Assembly: GCF_004309355.1 (NCBI RefSeq)
Contig: NZ_BJCC01000009.1
Span: 124,001 to 188,000 of the forward strand
DNA length: 64,000 bases
Reading direction: 5' to 3'
Origin: Enterococcus florum
GTDB taxonomy: Bacteria > Bacillota > Bacilli > Lactobacillales > Enterococcaceae
A model generated the notes under the pieces. The model searched no databases. It had not been told where the DNA came from and saw nothing but the letters and a program-made list of their open reading frames with translations. This document shows positions 61,923-64,000 of the stretch, in pieces. A program made the position numbers and the translations under genes. Position 1 is the first letter of the stretch; each line of letters starts with the position of its first letter.

Positions 61923-61950
61923 TGGGCCTATTGCTAGGCCTATTTTTTGT
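61923..61950 (+). terminator. intrinsic terminator
   Basis: TGGGCCTA (61923-61930) with TAGGCCTA (61935-61942), then T5. Confidence 0.8.
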
Positions 61951-62032
61951 GTCTTGATTTTTTCTTCGCTACAATGAAAGAAAGGGGATGCAGTTTTTCA
62001 TTCCTGTTGCAAGAAGAAGGGAGTAGATAGCA

Positions 62033-63223
62033 ATGGAACGACCAACGACAAAGGCGACCCGTTGGATCAAATTTATCGGTGGTCGAAACCTGATTTTCAC
62101 GTTGATTGCCGGAGTATTATTAGGGGCACTGATCTTTGTGTTTTACCATGTTCGATTTATCTTTGAACCGTTGGCGATTATTTTTAAGACAGTGTTCGCG
62201 CCGATCCTGTTAGCGTTGATCCTGTATTATTTATTAGACCCGATCGTCAATTATTTTGAAAAAAAAGGGGTCAAAAGGTTGTATTCGATTTTAGGAATCG
62301 TGGTTGTTCTGCTGGGAGTAATCGGCTTTTTCGTGGTTTGGGCGGTGCCAAAGATCTATAGTCAAACGGCAAGCCTGGTGGAAGATTTTCCGAACCATGT
62401 AGACAACTTCAATCAAACCGTCCAACGTCTGGTCTCTGGAACGATGCTGGAGGAGCCGGCGCAGGATGTTTTTGGATCGTTGGAAGATGTCGTGGGTCAG
62501 GTGATCACTACGTTGTCTGATTCGTTAGGAGATATTCAAACATTTGTGGGCAGTATTTTTTCAACAGTCAGCGGCTTTTTTGTAATTTTATTTACAGCAC
62601 CAATCATCGCCTTTTTCTTGTTGAAGGATGCGAAGGGCTTTAAAAGCTATTTCTTGAAGCTGATGCCGCCGAAATTCCGAGAGGATACCAATGAACTAGG
62701 TGGAATATTGAACAGTCAGGTCGGAAATTACTTAAAAGGGCAGTTCATTGTCGCTTTAGCAAATGGTTTGATCATTTTTATCGGCTTTATGATTATCGGC
62801 ATGCCTTATGCTGTTCCGCTGGCGTTGCTGGTGACCATCACTTCATTTATCCCTTATATTGGGCCGTTTATTGCCTTTGTACCTTGTGCTGTTATTGCTT
62901 TGCTGGAGTCATTTCAGCTGTTACTGGCTTTAATCGTTGTCTGGATCATTGAGCAGGTTTTGAACGGCAATGTAATCGAGCCAAAGGTTTTAGGCGATCA
63001 ATTAAAAGTTCACCCAGTAACGATTGTGTTGGTGTTGCTGGTAATGGGAAATCTTTTCGGATTGTTTGGCCTGGTTTTCGGTGTTCCGACGTATACGGTC
63101 TTTAAAGCCTTCGGTGTTTTCCTATTTCGCAAGTTCAAACAGCGCTACAACAAGTTTTATGGCGAAGATGAAGGGGAATATGAGCAGACAGAATTCTCAC
63201 AGGAAGAATATCCGAATAACTAA
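62033..63223 (+). CDS. AI-2E family permease, copy 2
   Basis: Membrane protein of 396 residues in the AI-2E/YdiK family, homologous to the gene at 58997. It has a longer N-terminal region, eight helices, the loop (about 95-170) and the signatures ITSFIPYIGPFIAFVP near 277, EQVLNGNVIEPKVLG near 305 and VHPVTIVLVLLVMGNLFGLFG near 324-344. The C-terminal tail is acidic (YGEDEGEYEQTEFSQEEYPNN, described by its ends). GAAGGGAG lies ahead of the ATG. The tRNA-Leu gene follows 61 bases after the stop. Confidence 0.88.
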   Translation: MERPTTKATRWIKFIGGRNLIFTLIAGVLLGALIFVFYHVRFIFEPLAIIFKTVFAPILLALILYYLLDPIVNYFEKKGVKRLYSILGIVVVLLGVIGFFVVWAVPKIYSQTASLVEDFPNHVDNFNQTVQRLVSGTMLEEPAQDVFGSLEDVVGQVITTLSDSLGDIQTFVGSIFSTVSGFFVILFTAPIIAFFLLKDAKGFKSYFLKLMPPKFREDTNELGGILNSQVGNYLKGQFIVALANGLIIFIGFMIIGMPYAVPLALLVTITSFIPYIGPFIAFVPCAVIALLESFQLLLALIVVWIIEQVLNGNVIEPKVLGDQLKVHPVTIVLVLLVMGNLFGLFGLVFGVPTYTVFKAFGVFLFRKFKQRYNKFYGEDEGEYEQTEFSQEEYPNN

Positions 63224-63284
63224 TTTCAGAAAAAAAGTAAAAAGTTTTTGCAAATTCTCGAACTTTGTTTTAATCTATATATAT

Positions 63285-63368
63285 GCGGTCGTGGCGGAAT
63301 TGGCAGACGCGCTAGCTTCAGGCGCTAGTGGTAGCAATACCGTGGAAGTTCGAGTCTTCTCGGCCGCA
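63285..63368 (+). tRNA. tRNA-Leu (anticodon CAG)
   Basis: 84-base class II tRNA. Acceptor arms GCGGTCG (63285-63291) and CGGCCGC (63361-63367) pair with one G-T; anticodon stem CTAGC/GCTAG closes the loop TTCAGGC, giving anticodon CAG; a long variable arm (TGGTAGCAATACCGT) and T loop TTCGAGT follow. The 3' CCA is not encoded. It stands alone and is a likely attachment site, as an integrase remnant lies just downstream. Confidence 0.95.
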
Positions 63369-63372
63369 TATA

Positions 63373-63422
63373 GAAACACCCAAAAAACATTGATTTAACA
63401 GTGTTTGTTGGGTGTTTTTTTG
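63373..63422 (+). terminator. intrinsic terminator after tRNA-Leu
   Basis: AAACACCCAA (63373-63382) with TTGGGTGTTT (63408-63417), inner ACATTG/CAGTGT pairing, then T-run. Confidence 0.8.
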
Positions 63423-63484
63423 TACCTCGAAAATCCCACAAGTGATTTAAAAAAGTTCTTTAGAGGATCTTATCAAAGAAGGTT

Positions 63485-63988
63485 TCAAACTTTTCTTTGT
63501 TCTTTTTCTTCGTCAATATCAGTATCTCACTTCAATGCTGCTACTTCCTGATATCTAGCTCCAGTAGATAAACAGAAGTATTTTACAGGAGCGTCTAAGA
63601 GCGTCTGTTTGAGCTTCTCTGCTAATGTTCACCTCGGTTGAGTGAATGACCTCTCTGCTCTGCCTGTCAATTTGACATTTCTAGTAGGGGTGATTTGAAG
63701 ATACCTCATATCAATTACTTTGAGAATTGCAGACTTGATAATGCTGTACTGATCTTCGACAGTTGTTTTAGACAAACCATTCTTTTTAGGGCCTTCAGGC
63801 GATGCAACTAATTCATATTTTGTAACACGGTCAGCAGAATTTTTTCCGCGGTTGAATGTTTCGACGTACTGTTCAAAAAAATCGACGAGTCCAATTGTTT
63901 TTACATTTTTACCATTCATTAGTTTGCTTAAGAAATCTGTTTCCTTCTCTTTAGCATCTGAGCGAGCGAGTTTTACAGTAAAGCTCTT
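63485..63988 (-). pseudogene. decayed tyrosine-family (phage-type) integrase
   Basis: One minus-strand frame with several stops encodes a recognisable tyrosine recombinase. Upstream of the first Met it reads KSFTVKLARSDAKEKETDFL (after a TAA at 63989-63991), then a core-binding domain (VDFFEQYVETFN, GLSKTTVEDQYSIIKSAI, DMRYLQITPTRNVKL), a TGA at 63629-63631, then LAEKLKQTLLDAPVKYF and the catalytic box I phrase CLSTGARYQEVAALK followed by another TGA (63527-63529) where Trp is normal (LKWxDxD), then DTDIDEE. The rest of the catalytic domain was not found before the tRNA terminator. It lies just beyond tRNA-Leu, so it is an integration scar of a lost element. Confidence 0.82.
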
Positions 63989-64000
63989 TTAGGCCAACTC

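Overview
The window reads as a chromosomal segment of a low-to-mid GC Gram-positive coccus of the Lactobacillales, most likely an Enterococcus. Supporting signs are the tatD-rnmV-rsmA cluster, an RNase J2 with the degenerate HGHADA motif, a short 4.5S-like SRP RNA, Wzz/BY-kinase capsule regulators with a PHP-type phosphatase, a VanZ-like protein, PTS EIICBA with a PRD antiterminator, and strong AGGAGG ribosome binding sites. Genus is an inference; the fairly GC-rich housekeeping genes would fit the casseliflavus/gallinarum side of the genus better than faecalis, but this was not computed.

Layout. 0-6 kb: 3' part of a MATE exporter, a membrane protein, tatD-rnmV-rsmA, a DUF3089 lipoprotein and trhO. 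6-10.4 kb: two paralogous atypical receiver/winged-helix regulators, one broken by a frameshift and a stop, flanking an ECF S component preceded by two TGTCTTGACA palindromes (NiaR-like), then a GH3/NagZ-type lipoprotein. 10.4-17.6 kb: a Mef-like MFS pump with an MRLK leader peptide and alternative hairpins, a heterodimeric ABC exporter, a CmpB-family membrane protein and a secreted coiled-coil/3D-domain protein. 18-36.9 kb: a capsule/exopolysaccharide locus with a duplicated Wzz/BY-kinase pair, PHP phosphatase, CapD-like dehydratase, initiating sugar transferase, UDP-L-FucNAc genes (capE, capF, capG), glycosyltransferases, Wzy, Ugd, Wzx and a terminal LytR-CpsA-Psr ligase. 

37-42.1 kb: VanZ-like and small proteins, then an unusual island: a leaderless GH25 lysozyme downstream of a ComK-like regulator, divergent from a small sigma factor that is followed by DUF1659 and DUF2922 proteins, an unknown gene and an Rgg-like HTH/TPR regulator. 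This is the most interesting candidate system (competence-like regulation linked to a murein hydrolase). 42.2-50.4 kb: esterase, CsbD-like protein, asd followed by an asd-RNA/6S-like non-coding RNA, a polysaccharide deacetylase, RNase J2, an MFS pump and ybaK. 50.4-58 kb: a DRTGG-CBS regulator with nrnA, a PRD antiterminator with a RAT/terminator leader and a NagE-like PTS transporter, PhnA, a membrane zinc protease and tadA. 58-64 kb: SRP RNA, two AI-2E family permeases around an SPFH protein and a LURP-one protein, tRNA-Leu(CAG), and a decayed tyrosine integrase next to that tRNA.

All assignments come from reading motifs, spacing and repeats by eye; no database search was possible. Terminators and promoters are listed where a stem plus T-run or a good -35/-10 pair could be read.
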